Assembly: GCA_018267675.1 (NCBI GenBank) | Contig: JAFDYA010000180.1 | Span: 1-37,642, forward strand | From: Bacteroidota bacterium | GTDB lineage: Bacteria; Bacteroidota; Bacteroidia; Chitinophagales; Chitinophagaceae | Reading direction: 5' to 3' | DNA length: 37,642 bases | Shown here: positions 1-9,182 of the stretch, one piece after another | Layout of the letters: the number at the start of each line of letters is the position of its first letter | Position numbering within the stretch: position 1 is the stretch's first letter | The notes under the pieces: model-generated | Databases searched by the model: none | The model's input: the letters and a program-made list of their open reading frames with translations, nothing else | Told to the model about the DNA's origin: nothing | Program-made: the position numbers and the translations under genes

Positions 1-1032
1 CACTACACTATACTCCTGCGTTTGCCCCTTGACCGAATTAAGCCCCAAAGGCCAAACCTCCACCAACACCGTATCCCGCATAATATTGCCACAAAGCGTT
101 TGCGTGACCACATAGCTGGTGGTGGTGCTTGGTTTTACCCAGATACCGCCACCGGTACCGATGACGGTGCTGCTCCCCAGCTTAGCCCAAGTACACTCCA
201 GCCCTACTTCCTTCGGCCTGCCGATATAGGTGCTATCTCCCAAGCCAATATGCCGATTATTACCCGCAAAAGCTGGGAGATCGGATTCTATGACGGAGAC
301 GTCGTCGATGAGGTAGTAGGTTCCGGTCTGACCATGAGTTGCTATAACAAAACTATCTATGGTTAGTTGCTTGCTGGTGGTGTGTGCCCCATCTTTAAAA
401 TTTCCAATAGTTATAAACTGTTCATTCCCTTTGGCAACAAAAGAGCCTTCTATTTTTGTCCAGTTTACTTTATCTGAAATAATGCCACCTCTATTGACTA
501 TCTGTGGGTCATATCGGGTTTGAGGGAGACAGGAAGTAACACTAGTATCTATAGAGCCATTATCTAAATACGCGCTAATTTCTTTGATAGCATAGCCTGA
601 ACCTTCTGTAAGATTTGCGTATAAACTGACACAGTAAGACTTGTCTTTTGTGAGCGGTTTATATAGTCTACCTTGAATGTAGTCGCGATAATACGGGTAT
701 CGAATTAAATCAGGTTCAACAAAATACATTCCTACAGCAACAAATCCTTGTCCGGAATGAGGATTTTGATAAAAATTGGAGCTATATGGAACACTACAAA
801 CTCCATACAGGGAACATTCATGGCAGTATTCGGCATTACAGCCCGATTTCCCAATGCTATCTGGTGAAAAGCTGATTGAATCAATTGAACTCCAGCCTGA
901 AGCCAATTTTATTTGGTCAGCCGTATATGGACACATACTAAATATTTCAAAACCCGGATTTCTCACATAATTCACCTGCGCTAATGTTGTCGCTTGAAGT
1001 ATAATGAGAAATGCGATTATTACCCACCTCAT
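1..1032 (-). CDS. Secreted T9SS cargo protein, copy A (3' end beyond window)
   Basis: The minus-strand reading frame opens at ATG 1032 and stays open for 344 codons to the window edge, so the C-terminus is missing. It starts with a signal peptide (MRWVIIAFLIILQATTLAQ), then NYVRNPGFEIFSMCP, the Cys-rich opening typical of Bacteroidetes 'NGGFE' secreted proteins. An LIDDVSV motif follows, as in carbohydrate-binding-like jelly rolls, and then an Ig/PKD-like segment (TSYVVTQTLCGNI). It is a close paralogue of the gene at 1538-2803, in the same order throughout. By that comparison the missing end should be a T9SS type A sorting domain, because the last visible residues (QEYSVV) precede PNPSHG in the other copy. 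Its ATG overlaps the TGA of a tail fragment just upstream. Substrate and role are unknown; extracellular or surface location is inferred. Confidence 0.85.
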   Translation of the reverse strand, partial: MRWVIIAFLIILQATTLAQVNYVRNPGFEIFSMCPYTADQIKLASGWSSIDSISFSPDSIGKSGCNAEYCHECSLYGVCSVPYSSNFYQNPHSGQGFVAVGMYFVEPDLIRYPYYRDYIQGRLYKPLTKDKSYCVSLYANLTEGSGYAIKEISAYLDNGSIDTSVTSCLPQTRYDPQIVNRGGIISDKVNWTKIEGSFVAKGNEQFITIGNFKDGAHTTSKQLTIDSFVIATHGQTGTYYLIDDVSVIESDLPAFAGNNRHIGLGDSTYIGRPKEVGLECTWAKLGSSTVIGTGGGIWVKPSTTTSYVVTQTLCGNIMRDTVLVEVWPLGLNSVKGQTQEYSVV

Positions 1033-1397
1033 TGTACTAAAAATTTAAAATAATTTGTAGATCGACCACTCATAAGTCTTAATAAATATACTCCTGGAAC
1101 AGCATCACCTAAGTTTATCTTTGTTTTGCCACTTTTGAAACTTACCATTTTACTATAAGTGGCCCTACCCAACACATCGAGTACTTCAATGTGTACTGGT
1201 TCACTAGAGGCAGTTAGCTGTTGCAATTCAAATTGCCCGTGATTGGGGTTTGGTAGTAAAATGTAACCCCGTGTGGTTTCCCCTTTCAGCATTCTAGCTG
1301 ATCCCCCACTGCCACTACAAGCATCTGAATAAACGATCAATCTACCTGTTATATCCCGAAGTAAAGCTCGGGCAGAATACACAATTGCTCCGTCATT
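1029..1397 (-). pseudogene. Orphan T9SS type A sorting domain (gene fragment)
   Basis: The frame ending at TGA 1029-1031 encodes a recognisable T9SS C-terminal sorting domain: ILLPNPNHGQFEL, then VHIEVLDVLGR, then PGVYLLRL and the end NYFKFLVQ. Nothing resembling the body of a secreted protein or a signal peptide precedes it. Upstream the open frame runs to 1565, but that part translates a REP-like palindrome and is not a protein family I recognise. I read this as the 3' remnant of another member of the tandem family. The stop overlaps the ATG of copy A (ATGA), and a homologous shorter tail sits in the same position before the second copy. It could still be co-translated, but without a signal peptide it could not reach the T9SS. 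Confidence 0.6.
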
Positions 1398-1441
1398 GAG
1401 TGGGCTCGACACTCCCTTTCGATCCTTGCTAAGGTTTTGCC

Positions 1442-1480
1442 CGAAGCAATCCAGCAGAAACCACGAACTGGATGGCTTCG
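1442..1480. repeat. REP-like palindromic repeat
   Basis: Arms cgaagcaatccag (1442-1454) and ctggatggcttcg (1468-1480) are inverted repeats matching at 12 of 13 positions around a 13-base loop. The flank to about 1500 continues with tgcctcgccatgacgaagcg. From memory, the core ctggattgcttcg...cctcgcaatgacg recurs as an interspersed intergenic palindrome in many bacteria, including Bacteroidetes. It lies 58 bases past the stop of the minus-strand gene at 1538-2803, so its hairpin may also protect or end that mRNA. Confidence 0.7.
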
Positions 1481-1537
1481 TGCCTCGCCATGACGAAGCG
1501 ATATTGGTGTACTTGCTGGGAAGCATGCCCGAAGCCA

Positions 1538-2803
1538 TCATTCTTTTAGCCATTTTTTGTTCCATACCGCGCCCGCTTTGTTTTGTAGCCGGAGATAATA
1601 CAAACCATTGCTTAGTGCCGACAAGTCTATTTGTGCTTTGCCATCTTTAAAATGCAAACTGCCCAGGTACTGCTCCTGACCTACTAAGTTATACACCGCT
1701 ACTTGCAGTTGTTCTTCATTGGCTACGTTTTGCAAGAAATTGACCAGGCCATGACTGGGATTGGGCACTACACTATATTCCTGCGTTTGCCCCTTTACCG
1801 AACTAAGCCCCAAAGGCCAAACCTCCACCAGCACCGTATCCCGCTTAATATTGCCACACAGCATTTGCGTGACGACATAGCTCGTGGTGCTATTGGGTTT
1901 TACCCAAATACCGCCACCCGTACCGATGACGGTGCTGCTACCCAGCTTAGCCCAAGTATACTCCAGACCTACCTCCTGCGGCCTGCCAATATAAGTGCTA
2001 TCTCCCAAGCCTATATGCCGATTATTACCCGCAAAAGCAGGAAGATCGGATTCTATGACGGAGACGTCGTCGATGAGGTAGTAGCTTATGGATTGACCAT
2101 TATTAGCAATTACATACGAATTAATACTATCGTTAATAAGCTTTAAACAAGTAGTATTAGCGCCGTCTTTAAAATTCCCAATAGTTATAAAGCTTTCAGT
2201 CCCATTGGCCACAAACGAGCCTTCTATTTTTGTCCAATTTACTTTATCTGAAATAATCCCTCCGTTATTGACAACTTGTGGGGTATATCTAGTTTGAGGA
2301 AGACAGGAAGTAACACTAGTGTCGATAGCACCATTATCAAAATATGCACCAATATTTTTTACGGCATAGCCAGAACCTTCTTCTAATAGGACATGAAAAT
2401 TTACACAATACAACTTTCCTTTCAAGAGTGGTTTTGTTAATCTTCCTTGTATATAGTCCCTATAATACGGATAAAATTTAGGAGACGGCTCCACAATAAA
2501 CATAAACGCTGAAACAGCGCCTTTACCGGTTCGTGCGTAATGATAGAATCCAAAATTATCTGGGATTTTACTGTATGGCGAACTGCCACATTCATTACAA
2601 TATTCCGCATTACAGCTAGATTTTCCAATACTATCAAGTCCTACCAAAACAGTGTCAATAGAACTCCATCCTTTTGCAAGACTTATTTGATCCGACATGT
2701 ACGGACATTTACTATATTCTTCAAATCCTCCATTTATTACCAAATTTACCTGTGCTGCGGTAGTTGCATAAAAAAAGAGCAGCAAAATACTTAATGCTCT
2801 CAT
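1538..2803 (-). CDS. Secreted T9SS type A cargo protein, copy B
   Basis: This 421-residue protein starts with a signal peptide (MRALSILLLFFYATTAAQ), then LVINGGFEEYSKCPYMSD, a motif common at the mature N-terminus of Bacteroidetes secreted proteins. YLIDDVSVIESDLPAF around residues 242-257 resembles the closing strand of carbohydrate-binding jelly rolls. An Ig-like stretch (YTWAKLGSSTVIG to VLVEVWPLG) follows. Residues from about 345 form a T9SS type A sorting domain (YSVVPNPSHGL, VAVYNLVGQEQ, LSNGLYYLRLQ, end KKWLKE). It is the complete version of the edge-truncated copy A; the 3' halves are close to identical in DNA. The protein should cross the inner membrane by Sec and the outer membrane by T9SS. 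Ligand and function are unknown. Confidence 0.88.
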   Translation of the reverse strand: MRALSILLLFFYATTAAQVNLVINGGFEEYSKCPYMSDQISLAKGWSSIDTVLVGLDSIGKSSCNAEYCNECGSSPYSKIPDNFGFYHYARTGKGAVSAFMFIVEPSPKFYPYYRDYIQGRLTKPLLKGKLYCVNFHVLLEEGSGYAVKNIGAYFDNGAIDTSVTSCLPQTRYTPQVVNNGGIISDKVNWTKIEGSFVANGTESFITIGNFKDGANTTCLKLINDSINSYVIANNGQSISYYLIDDVSVIESDLPAFAGNNRHIGLGDSTYIGRPQEVGLEYTWAKLGSSTVIGTGGGIWVKPNSTTSYVVTQMLCGNIKRDTVLVEVWPLGLSSVKGQTQEYSVVPNPSHGLVNFLQNVANEEQLQVAVYNLVGQEQYLGSLHFKDGKAQIDLSALSNGLYYLRLQNKAGAVWNKKWLKE

Positions 2804-2866
2804 TGTACAACAAATTTAAAATTATCAACAGATGCACCATCCAATATTTTCAAGTAATAGATGCGC
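2800..2866 (-). pseudogene. Short T9SS tail remnant before copy B
   Basis: Read on the minus strand, this stretch translates as RIYYLKILDGASVDNFKFVVQ with its TGA at 2800-2802, overlapping the ATG of the next gene. It matches the last strand of a T9SS type A domain and is homologous to the end of the fragment at 1029-1397 (NYFKFLVQ). Upstream, homology stops abruptly at a tandem agcttggga-type repeat, so only the last roughly 21 codons of a former gene survive. Confidence 0.6.
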
Positions 2867-2899
2867 TTGGGAACTTGGGAGCTTAGGAGCTTGGGCTTC
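2865..2899. repeat. Degenerate agcttggga decamer repeat
   Basis: The stretch reads gcttgggaacttgggagct then taggagcttgggctt: about three and a half degenerate copies of a 10-base unit close to (g)gagcttggga. It marks the breakpoint where the T9SS tail remnant loses its reading frame. Similar arrays occur between genes in Bacteroidetes as far as I recall; no function is known to me. Confidence 0.55.
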
Positions 2900-3189
2900 A
2901 TAATATTTCGATTTAAAAACAAGAAAATCAATAACAGCATAAAGATTGAAAGAAAATCTTAGGAAATTTACTGTTTTTTAACGATATTTGAATTATATAA
3001 CTTTATTATACAATTAAATGACAAGGCAATTAATATCAATTAAATATCGTACAACGGGTTACAGTACAGTAAAAAAACAAACTAAGAAAAAATTCATGCT
3101 AAAGCATTGCCTTTTTACGGGAAAATGACCATTTGAAAAGCCCCAAGCTATGCTTTTTCCATAATAGCGCCTGAAGCGTCCAGATTTTC
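2900..3189. other. AT-rich intergenic region
   Basis: An AT-rich stretch upstream of the minus-strand tandem genes. It has no open frame with a credible protein and I could not place a convincing promoter. It probably holds the promoter of the cassettes at 1-2803, but I see no clear TAnnTTTG box. Confidence 0.4.
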
Positions 3190-3410
3190 GGTCGGGCTAT
3201 TTTGCGTTGGTTTGGGTGGGGACGTTTGGGCGTGCCTCGCTACATAAGGCCGGCTTTAGCGGGTCATGGTGGGGCTAGTCGTCGTGTATGGTTTGCGCCA
3301 AGGATAGTAGCGGAAATCTCCCCTCAGCATGTGAGGGGGCCTGTCCCCTCAGCATGTGAGGGGGATTGAAGCGGATAGCCTGGCCGCCCCCATTTTTCTG
3401 GGGCGGCGGC
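3190..3410. repeat. GC-rich intergenic element with clustered hairpins
   Basis: A GC-rich block between AT-rich flanks. It contains two identical palindromes CCCCTCAGCATGTGAGGGG (3320-3338 and 3345-3363; 7-bp stems, 5-base loops). A further stem ccgcccc/ggggcgg (3384-3390 with 3400-3406) follows. Segments such as gggcgtgcctcgct, tttgcgccaagga and attgaagcggatagcc resemble a family of intergenic repeats I remember from other Bacteroidetes genomes. That is recollection, not a search result. It directly precedes the PAAR-lipase module and may mark an island edge. Confidence 0.5.
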
Positions 3411-3491
3411 GCCCAAAAAAATTTTTAGAAAAAATCAGGATACGGTTTTTGAAGGATTATAAAATTGCCTACATTTGAGAAAAACCTACCT

Positions 3492-3980
3492 ATGGGAAAA
3501 CCCGCTGCAAGAATTACGGATATGCATGTATGCCCGATGGTGACGCCGGGCACCCCGCCTATCCCACATGTTGGTGGGCCGGTGACCGGCCCGGGAGCAC
3601 CAACCGTATTAATTGGGAAAATGCCTGCTGCTGTGATGGGCGATATGTGTGTCTGTGTTGGCCCGCCGGACACTATTGTTTTAGGCTCCACGGGTGTGCT
3701 CATCACTGGGAAACCGGCCGCTCGCATGGGTGATTCTTGTGCACATGGGGGCACCATCGTTGCTGGTTGTGTCACCGTGCTTATTGGGGAAGCGTCTGGT
3801 GGTGGTGGCGGTGGTGGCAGTGTTGCACCGGTGCAAGTGATGCTGGAAGCAATGAAAGCCGCGCCGGAATCGGCCAAGAAATCAATGTCTCAAAACATCA
3901 CCCGCAAGGATGCTGCGGCCAAAGGTGCTCCCTTCATCCATGAGGATGGCCCTCGCCCCCGCGGTGGCGGCCAACATTAA
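3492..3980 (+). CDS. PAAR-domain spike-tip protein
   Basis: This 162-residue protein opens with MGKPAARITDMHVCPM, contains GKMPAAVMGDMCVCVGPPD and a second ITGKPAARMGDSCAHGG. It is a complete PAAR domain (residues 1 to about 105) with the His and Cys residues that bind metal at the tip. A run of seven glycines then links to a roughly 50-residue polar tail, perhaps the contact for cargo. PAAR proteins cap the VgrG spike of type VI secretion systems or the spike of related contractile injection systems. I chose ATG 3492, where the family motif starts; a TTG at 3465 would add nine residues. The lipase two genes downstream suggests this tip delivers it. No Hcp, VgrG or sheath gene is in the window. 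Confidence 0.9.
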   Translation: MGKPAARITDMHVCPMVTPGTPPIPHVGGPVTGPGAPTVLIGKMPAAVMGDMCVCVGPPDTIVLGSTGVLITGKPAARMGDSCAHGGTIVAGCVTVLIGEASGGGGGGGSVAPVQVMLEAMKAAPESAKKSMSQNITRKDAAAKGAPFIHEDGPRPRGGGQH

Positions 3981-3989
3981 CCGCCCTTG

Positions 3990-4361
3990 ATGACCGTTCG
4001 TCAACAACAGCTCCAGGAACTGGGCAAGCTCAAGCAGCAACAATTCTTAGTGGCATTACAGCAATATTTTGCTAAGGAAGGTCCGGATGATTTCAAGCAA
4101 AGCAGCGCCAGTGAGCAACTTGCCATATTAACCGACTTGCTGAAGACAGCATTTAATTATCACCTTACCCGTCCAAGTAGTTTACTGCTATTTTTGGAAT
4201 GCATCCTGCACTATCAGCTCCAAGCACCTTTGCCCCTAGCACTAGAAAAAATCCTACAACAGCGCCACAATACCGAGCAAAACCGCGTGGATGCATTTGC
4301 GCTTTCCTTGCAATCCGGACGGTATCTGCTGGAAGAAATACCTTTAACTATCCCCTATTAA
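3990..4361 (+). CDS. Small hypothetical protein between PAAR and lipase
   Basis: This 123-residue protein has no family I recognise. It is glutamine- and leucine-rich (RQQQLQELGKLKQQQ at the N-terminus), predicted mostly helical, with no signal peptide and no clear membrane segment. It starts at ATG 3990, nine bases after the PAAR stop, and ends twelve bases before the lipase start, so the three are surely co-transcribed. Position suggests an adaptor or chaperone that helps load the lipase onto the PAAR tip; that is inference from context only. A TTG one codon upstream is an alternative start. Confidence 0.75.
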   Translation: MTVRQQQLQELGKLKQQQFLVALQQYFAKEGPDDFKQSSASEQLAILTDLLKTAFNYHLTRPSSLLLFLECILHYQLQAPLPLALEKILQQRHNTEQNRVDAFALSLQSGRYLLEEIPLTIPY

Positions 4362-4373
4362 AACGCAATCCTT

Positions 4374-5759
4374 ATGCCTGAAGAACCCATTAGCTGTGTC
4401 TCCACCGGCAGCGCCCACGAACACCAACAGGAGAAAAAAATCCCACCAGTAAAAATGCGGATCATGCTGTTCTTTGACGGCACCTGCAACAACCGCTCGA
4501 ATACAGCCTATCGGCAGTCGTTAGACACTGTGATTAAAGACAAAACGAAACGAGATGATTCAATAAAAAAGCTGAGTGGAAGCTATCAAAATGATGAAAG
4601 CAATGTGGCCAAGTTGGAGCGACTTCTGCTCAAGGTGCAAGCAAAGAATACCGCCTATAATGTGGATTGTAGCGGCTTGTATGTGGAAGGAATCGGCACG
4701 ACAAATTTTGATAAAGATTCTACCCTCGGTGGTGCGGTGGGCATGGGCGAAACGGGCATTGTGAAAAAAGTAGAAAAAGGTCTGGAGTTTGCGATAAAGG
4801 AAATACGTAGTAAAGCGAATCAGGAAAAGAAGTTTGATCTAATCACGATAGATGTTTTCGGATTTAGCCGCGGGGCGGCTGCCGCACGACATTTCATCCA
4901 TCTTGCGCTTGTGGATGCGCAGAAGAAGATTACCCATCAATTAGGCTCCAGCTATAGCATTGCGAAGCTCGAAGTAAAATTTGCCGGCTTGTTTGACACC
5001 GTTTCTCACTATGGGGTCAATATGAGTGATGATGTGGGTGAGCTCCATCTTGATGCTGTAAAAAAAGCAGAAACCGCTTGTCATCTATGTGCGGGAGATG
5101 AGTTCCGACACAACTTCCCCTTGATCAACATCAAATCGAAAGGAAGCACAGAAGTACGACTACCGGGCGTGCATTCGGACATTGGCGGCAGCTATCCGGA
5201 CAATCAGGATGAATTAGATTTGCTGGTGCTTGTGGCGGCCAATCCGTTCCGATTTGAAAGCACCGTTCTGGAACGATACAAGAAAGAAAAAGAATGGTTG
5301 ATTGGCCAAGGCTGGTTCAAGGATGTGCCGGAAGAAATAAATGATCAAGGCACGAAGATCACTTTGAATCGGTATAATATTTCAAATGCCTATGCCAATA
5401 TTCCGCTTGTGGTGATGAAGAATCATGCAGAAAAAACACAGATGGCTTTTAATGCAGGCCACAAGACTTTCTTAATCGCCAAGAATGCAATAGATAGTTC
5501 TACAACCCTCACGGAAGTGATGGGTAAGATTGGGCCACTCGGCACCAATGCATGGAATTGGAATACTCATCCTGCGCCAAGTTTAGTAAAGGATCTACGG
5601 CATAAATATTGCCACTTCAATGCTACTTATGGTGGTGGCGGTTGGAGTGCTTCGGTAGAATATATCGGTGGTGTGCGCGATGCGGATGTCAATGCACCGG
5701 AATGGGACAGTACTGATTTCAAGACACAGGTTCGTAAACGAGTTGTGTATAATGGCTAA
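4374..5759 (+). CDS. Tle1-like phospholipase effector (DUF2235)
   Basis: This 461-residue protein carries the DUF2235 alpha/beta-hydrolase signature of Tle1-type antibacterial lipases. Residues 29-38 read RIMLFFDGTC (family FFDGTxN), followed by the nucleophile elbow GFSRGAAAARHF with Ser165. Candidate catalytic Asp208 lies in AGLFDTV and His267 in PGVHSDIGGSY, so the triad looks complete. There is no signal peptide, as expected for cargo delivered by a contractile injection system. Tle1 enzymes cleave membrane phospholipids of target cells. It lies downstream of a PAAR gene and overlaps a putative lipoprotein gene by eight bases, the classic effector-immunity layout. Family assignment is firm; substrate and delivery are inferred. 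Confidence 0.9.
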   Translation: MPEEPISCVSTGSAHEHQQEKKIPPVKMRIMLFFDGTCNNRSNTAYRQSLDTVIKDKTKRDDSIKKLSGSYQNDESNVAKLERLLLKVQAKNTAYNVDCSGLYVEGIGTTNFDKDSTLGGAVGMGETGIVKKVEKGLEFAIKEIRSKANQEKKFDLITIDVFGFSRGAAAARHFIHLALVDAQKKITHQLGSSYSIAKLEVKFAGLFDTVSHYGVNMSDDVGELHLDAVKKAETACHLCAGDEFRHNFPLINIKSKGSTEVRLPGVHSDIGGSYPDNQDELDLLVLVAANPFRFESTVLERYKKEKEWLIGQGWFKDVPEEINDQGTKITLNRYNISNAYANIPLVVMKNHAEKTQMAFNAGHKTFLIAKNAIDSSTTLTEVMGKIGPLGTNAWNWNTHPAPSLVKDLRHKYCHFNATYGGGGWSASVEYIGGVRDADVNAPEWDSTDFKTQVRKRVVYNG

Positions 5760-6762
5760 TAAACTACTCCCTTGGTCGCCCCTCCTTTTTATCCTTTTCA
5801 TTTGTTGCGCCAATAAGAAAAAGACTATGTACGAATGGTATCCCTCCGAATGCTGCCCTAAGAACTATCCGATTGAACTTGTGTCGGCTTCATTTATTGC
5901 TGCAGATTCCAGCGAGGTAAGCATTCCGGGTAAATCGGTGATCAACAACGGTTGGGGTGAAATTGGCTCCACGTATCTAATAGAACCGGAACAAAAGCCC
6001 TTACCCAGTAGTCTAGACATCCAATGGTTTTCGTACCGAGAGAATAAATTCTATGGTGGTCATTTTGATTTGGATGAAAGCCGGATCCGGCAACTGTTTG
6101 AACAAGGCTACACGAGTCGGGATGATCTAAAAAAGCAGCAGTTTGATCGGATTTTGGTTGGCTTAGCTCCTCGGGGCGGTGTCTCCATTTGGGTGAAGGG
6201 GGAATGGACGACCATTCTGGTGCAGCAGTTCAAAGCGTCTGAAATATCGGTGAACTGGGGAGACTTTACGGAAGGGCTCCCAACGCCAAGAGCGGCGTAT
6301 GTGCGAGGACAATTGGAAACTTTCTTGGATGATGCAGCATTGGCGACACTAAAAGATTCCAGTTTCCAAATCCCCAATTATTGGATGGATGTCTATCCAA
6401 AAACCTATAATTGGCAGCCCAAAATGGTGACTAAACTCCAACTTTCCCATACGACGGCTAGCTATTTTGACGGGGAAAAAGACCTGTTGCTTCCTGCAGA
6501 ACTAAGTCTAGGCAAGACTCCTAGAGCCCTGCCCGAATCGATTTCCGTCTATTGGACGGACAGCTTGGGACAAAGCCGTGGGGCAGAAATCAAGTTTAGC
6601 TTAACTGAATGGTTGGCGGCAATTGCCTTGATTGGAAAAGACAGTACCCAAGCCATGAATTTGCAAATAGAAATTGGGAATACGGGATCGGTAGTCGGAG
6701 TATTTCTGAGCAATGCCACCCAAGTGACGCAGTTTAAAAAAGTGGAAATTTCGAGGTTTTAA
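5752..6762 (+). CDS. DUF2931-like putative lipoprotein, probable immunity protein
   Basis: This 336-residue protein starts at ATG 5752, eight bases inside the end of the lipase gene. The N-terminus MANKLLPWSPLLFILFICC followed by ANKKK is a hydrophobic signal with adjacent cysteines, fitting a lipoprotein although the lipobox is not classical. YEWYPSECCPKNYPIELVSA and LDIQWFSYRENKFYGGHF match my memory of the DUF2931 family, lipoproteins often found beside DUF2235 effectors. Translational coupling to the lipase and a predicted periplasm-facing anchor suggest it neutralises the lipase in the producer. A longer in-frame start at 5668 would lie inside the lipase gene and would bury the signal peptide, so I rejected it. 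Confidence 0.75.
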   Translation: MANKLLPWSPLLFILFICCANKKKTMYEWYPSECCPKNYPIELVSASFIAADSSEVSIPGKSVINNGWGEIGSTYLIEPEQKPLPSSLDIQWFSYRENKFYGGHFDLDESRIRQLFEQGYTSRDDLKKQQFDRILVGLAPRGGVSIWVKGEWTTILVQQFKASEISVNWGDFTEGLPTPRAAYVRGQLETFLDDAALATLKDSSFQIPNYWMDVYPKTYNWQPKMVTKLQLSHTTASYFDGEKDLLLPAELSLGKTPRALPESISVYWTDSLGQSRGAEIKFSLTEWLAAIALIGKDSTQAMNLQIEIGNTGSVVGVFLSNATQVTQFKKVEISRF

Positions 6763-6785
6763 TTGCTGTAACGAGGTAAAGTGAA

Positions 6786-6820
6786 GCACCCTGCAAGCGA
6801 AGCTTGCAGGGTGCATTTTT
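6786..6820 (+). terminator. Intrinsic terminator of the PAAR-lipase operon
   Basis: A perfect 13-bp stem gcaccctgcaagc / gcttgcagggtgc with a 3-base loop (gaa), then attttt. It lies 23 bases past the immunity gene and 31 bases from the groEL stop, so it separates two convergent units and may serve both. Confidence 0.88.
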
Positions 6821-6851
6821 GAAACAATATTTACGAACAGATTGTGAGGAC

Positions 6852-8507
<1,656 letters not shown>

Positions 8508-8529
8508 TTAATTAAAGTTTGATTTTGAC

Positions 8530-8811
8530 TTACCCAACCACCGCAAGAATGTCCGATTCGCGCATGATGAGTAGATCTTCCCCATCCACATTGATTTCAG
8601 TGCCTGCATATTTACCATAAAGTACTACATCACCAACTTTTACAGTTGTTGGTTCATCGGGCTTACCTGGGCCTACAGCCACTACAGTGCCCCGCATAGG
8701 CTTTTCTTTTGCAGTATCTGGGATGATGATGCCGCTTGCTGTTTTTTCTTCAGCGGGATTTGGCTTCACGACAACGCGGTCGTGTAAGGGAGTAATTTTT
8801 ACCATTGTCAT
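8530..8811 (-). CDS. groES: Co-chaperonin GroES (10 kDa)
   Basis: This 93-residue protein has the GroES fold markers: [12 protein letters not shown] at the N-terminus, the mobile loop [18 protein letters not shown] that docks on Gro[26 protein letters not shown] and the end [13 protein letters not shown]. It caps the GroEL ring as a heptamer. Start is ATG 8811 (MTMVKI); the in-frame ATG two codons later is equally possible. It is the first gene of the groES-groEL operon. Confidence 0.98.
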   Translation of the reverse strand: MTMVKITPLHDRVVVKPNPAEEKTASGIIIPDTAKEKPMRGTVVAVGPGKPDEPTTVKVGDVVLYGKYAGTEINVDGEDLLIMRESDILAVVG

Positions 8812-9182
8812 TGTATTGAATAGTTTCGATTATTAATTGCCGTTTTCAGGCAGCTTCCTGATTCCAACACTTATTGTGCCACCCTATTAGGACGGTCAAT
8901 TTTTCAGGTATTCCGGCTGAAGTCGTAAAAAAACAAGTAAAAGCGGTCATTTTTTCACTCGGGGAGCAATTGGAGGAGAATTTTGACAGCAGGGAGCTTC
9001 TTGCAGCTTAGGAAGATTTTTATGGATGGGTACGTTCTATGATCAAGCTGTATCCAGCTCATAAAAACAGCGGAGCAGGTGCCCGTATCGGCGTTCTATT
9101 CCAGTATAGAGATGAACTACTGAGCGCGGAGATAGAATGCTGCATCTTTGCAACAATCATTCAATTCTAAAAAACAAAGAAA
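8812..9182. promoter_or_regulatory. Divergent control region groESL / peroxiredoxin
   Basis: These 371 bases carry no supported gene. On the groES side two near-identical boxes, cggtcaatttttca (8893-8906) and cggtcattttttca (8944-8957), lie 51 bases apart. On the minus strand they read TGAAAAATTGACCG and TGAAAAAATGACCG, 82 and 133 bases upstream of groES. Between them and the gene lies TGGCACAATAAGTG, which only partly resembles a sigma54 element. No CIRCE (HrcA) inverted repeat is visible. For the plus-strand gene, catctttg near 9146 resembles the Bacteroidetes -7 box weakly. Assignments are tentative. Confidence 0.4.

Noticed and set aside
1398..1565. Start of the T9SS tail frame as a genuine protein N-terminus
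   Set aside because: The segment (SSWRGTKPSSSWFLLDCF and surroundings) is the translation of the REP-like palindrome and the overlap with the previous gene's end.
1703..2146. 147-codon plus-strand frame inside the tandem T9SS gene (and its copy at 22-366)
   Set aside because: Both mirror the same segment of the paralogous minus-strand genes; repetition comes from the gene duplication and not from selection on this frame.
3320..3363. CRISPR-like pair of identical repeats
   Set aside because: Only two copies separated by six bases, each a self-complementary palindrome; no spacers and no cas genes.
8854..8885. Sigma54 promoter (TGGCAC...) upstream of groES
   Set aside because: The -24-like TGGCAC is present on the minus strand but the required GC at -12 spacing is absent (TGTTGG instead).
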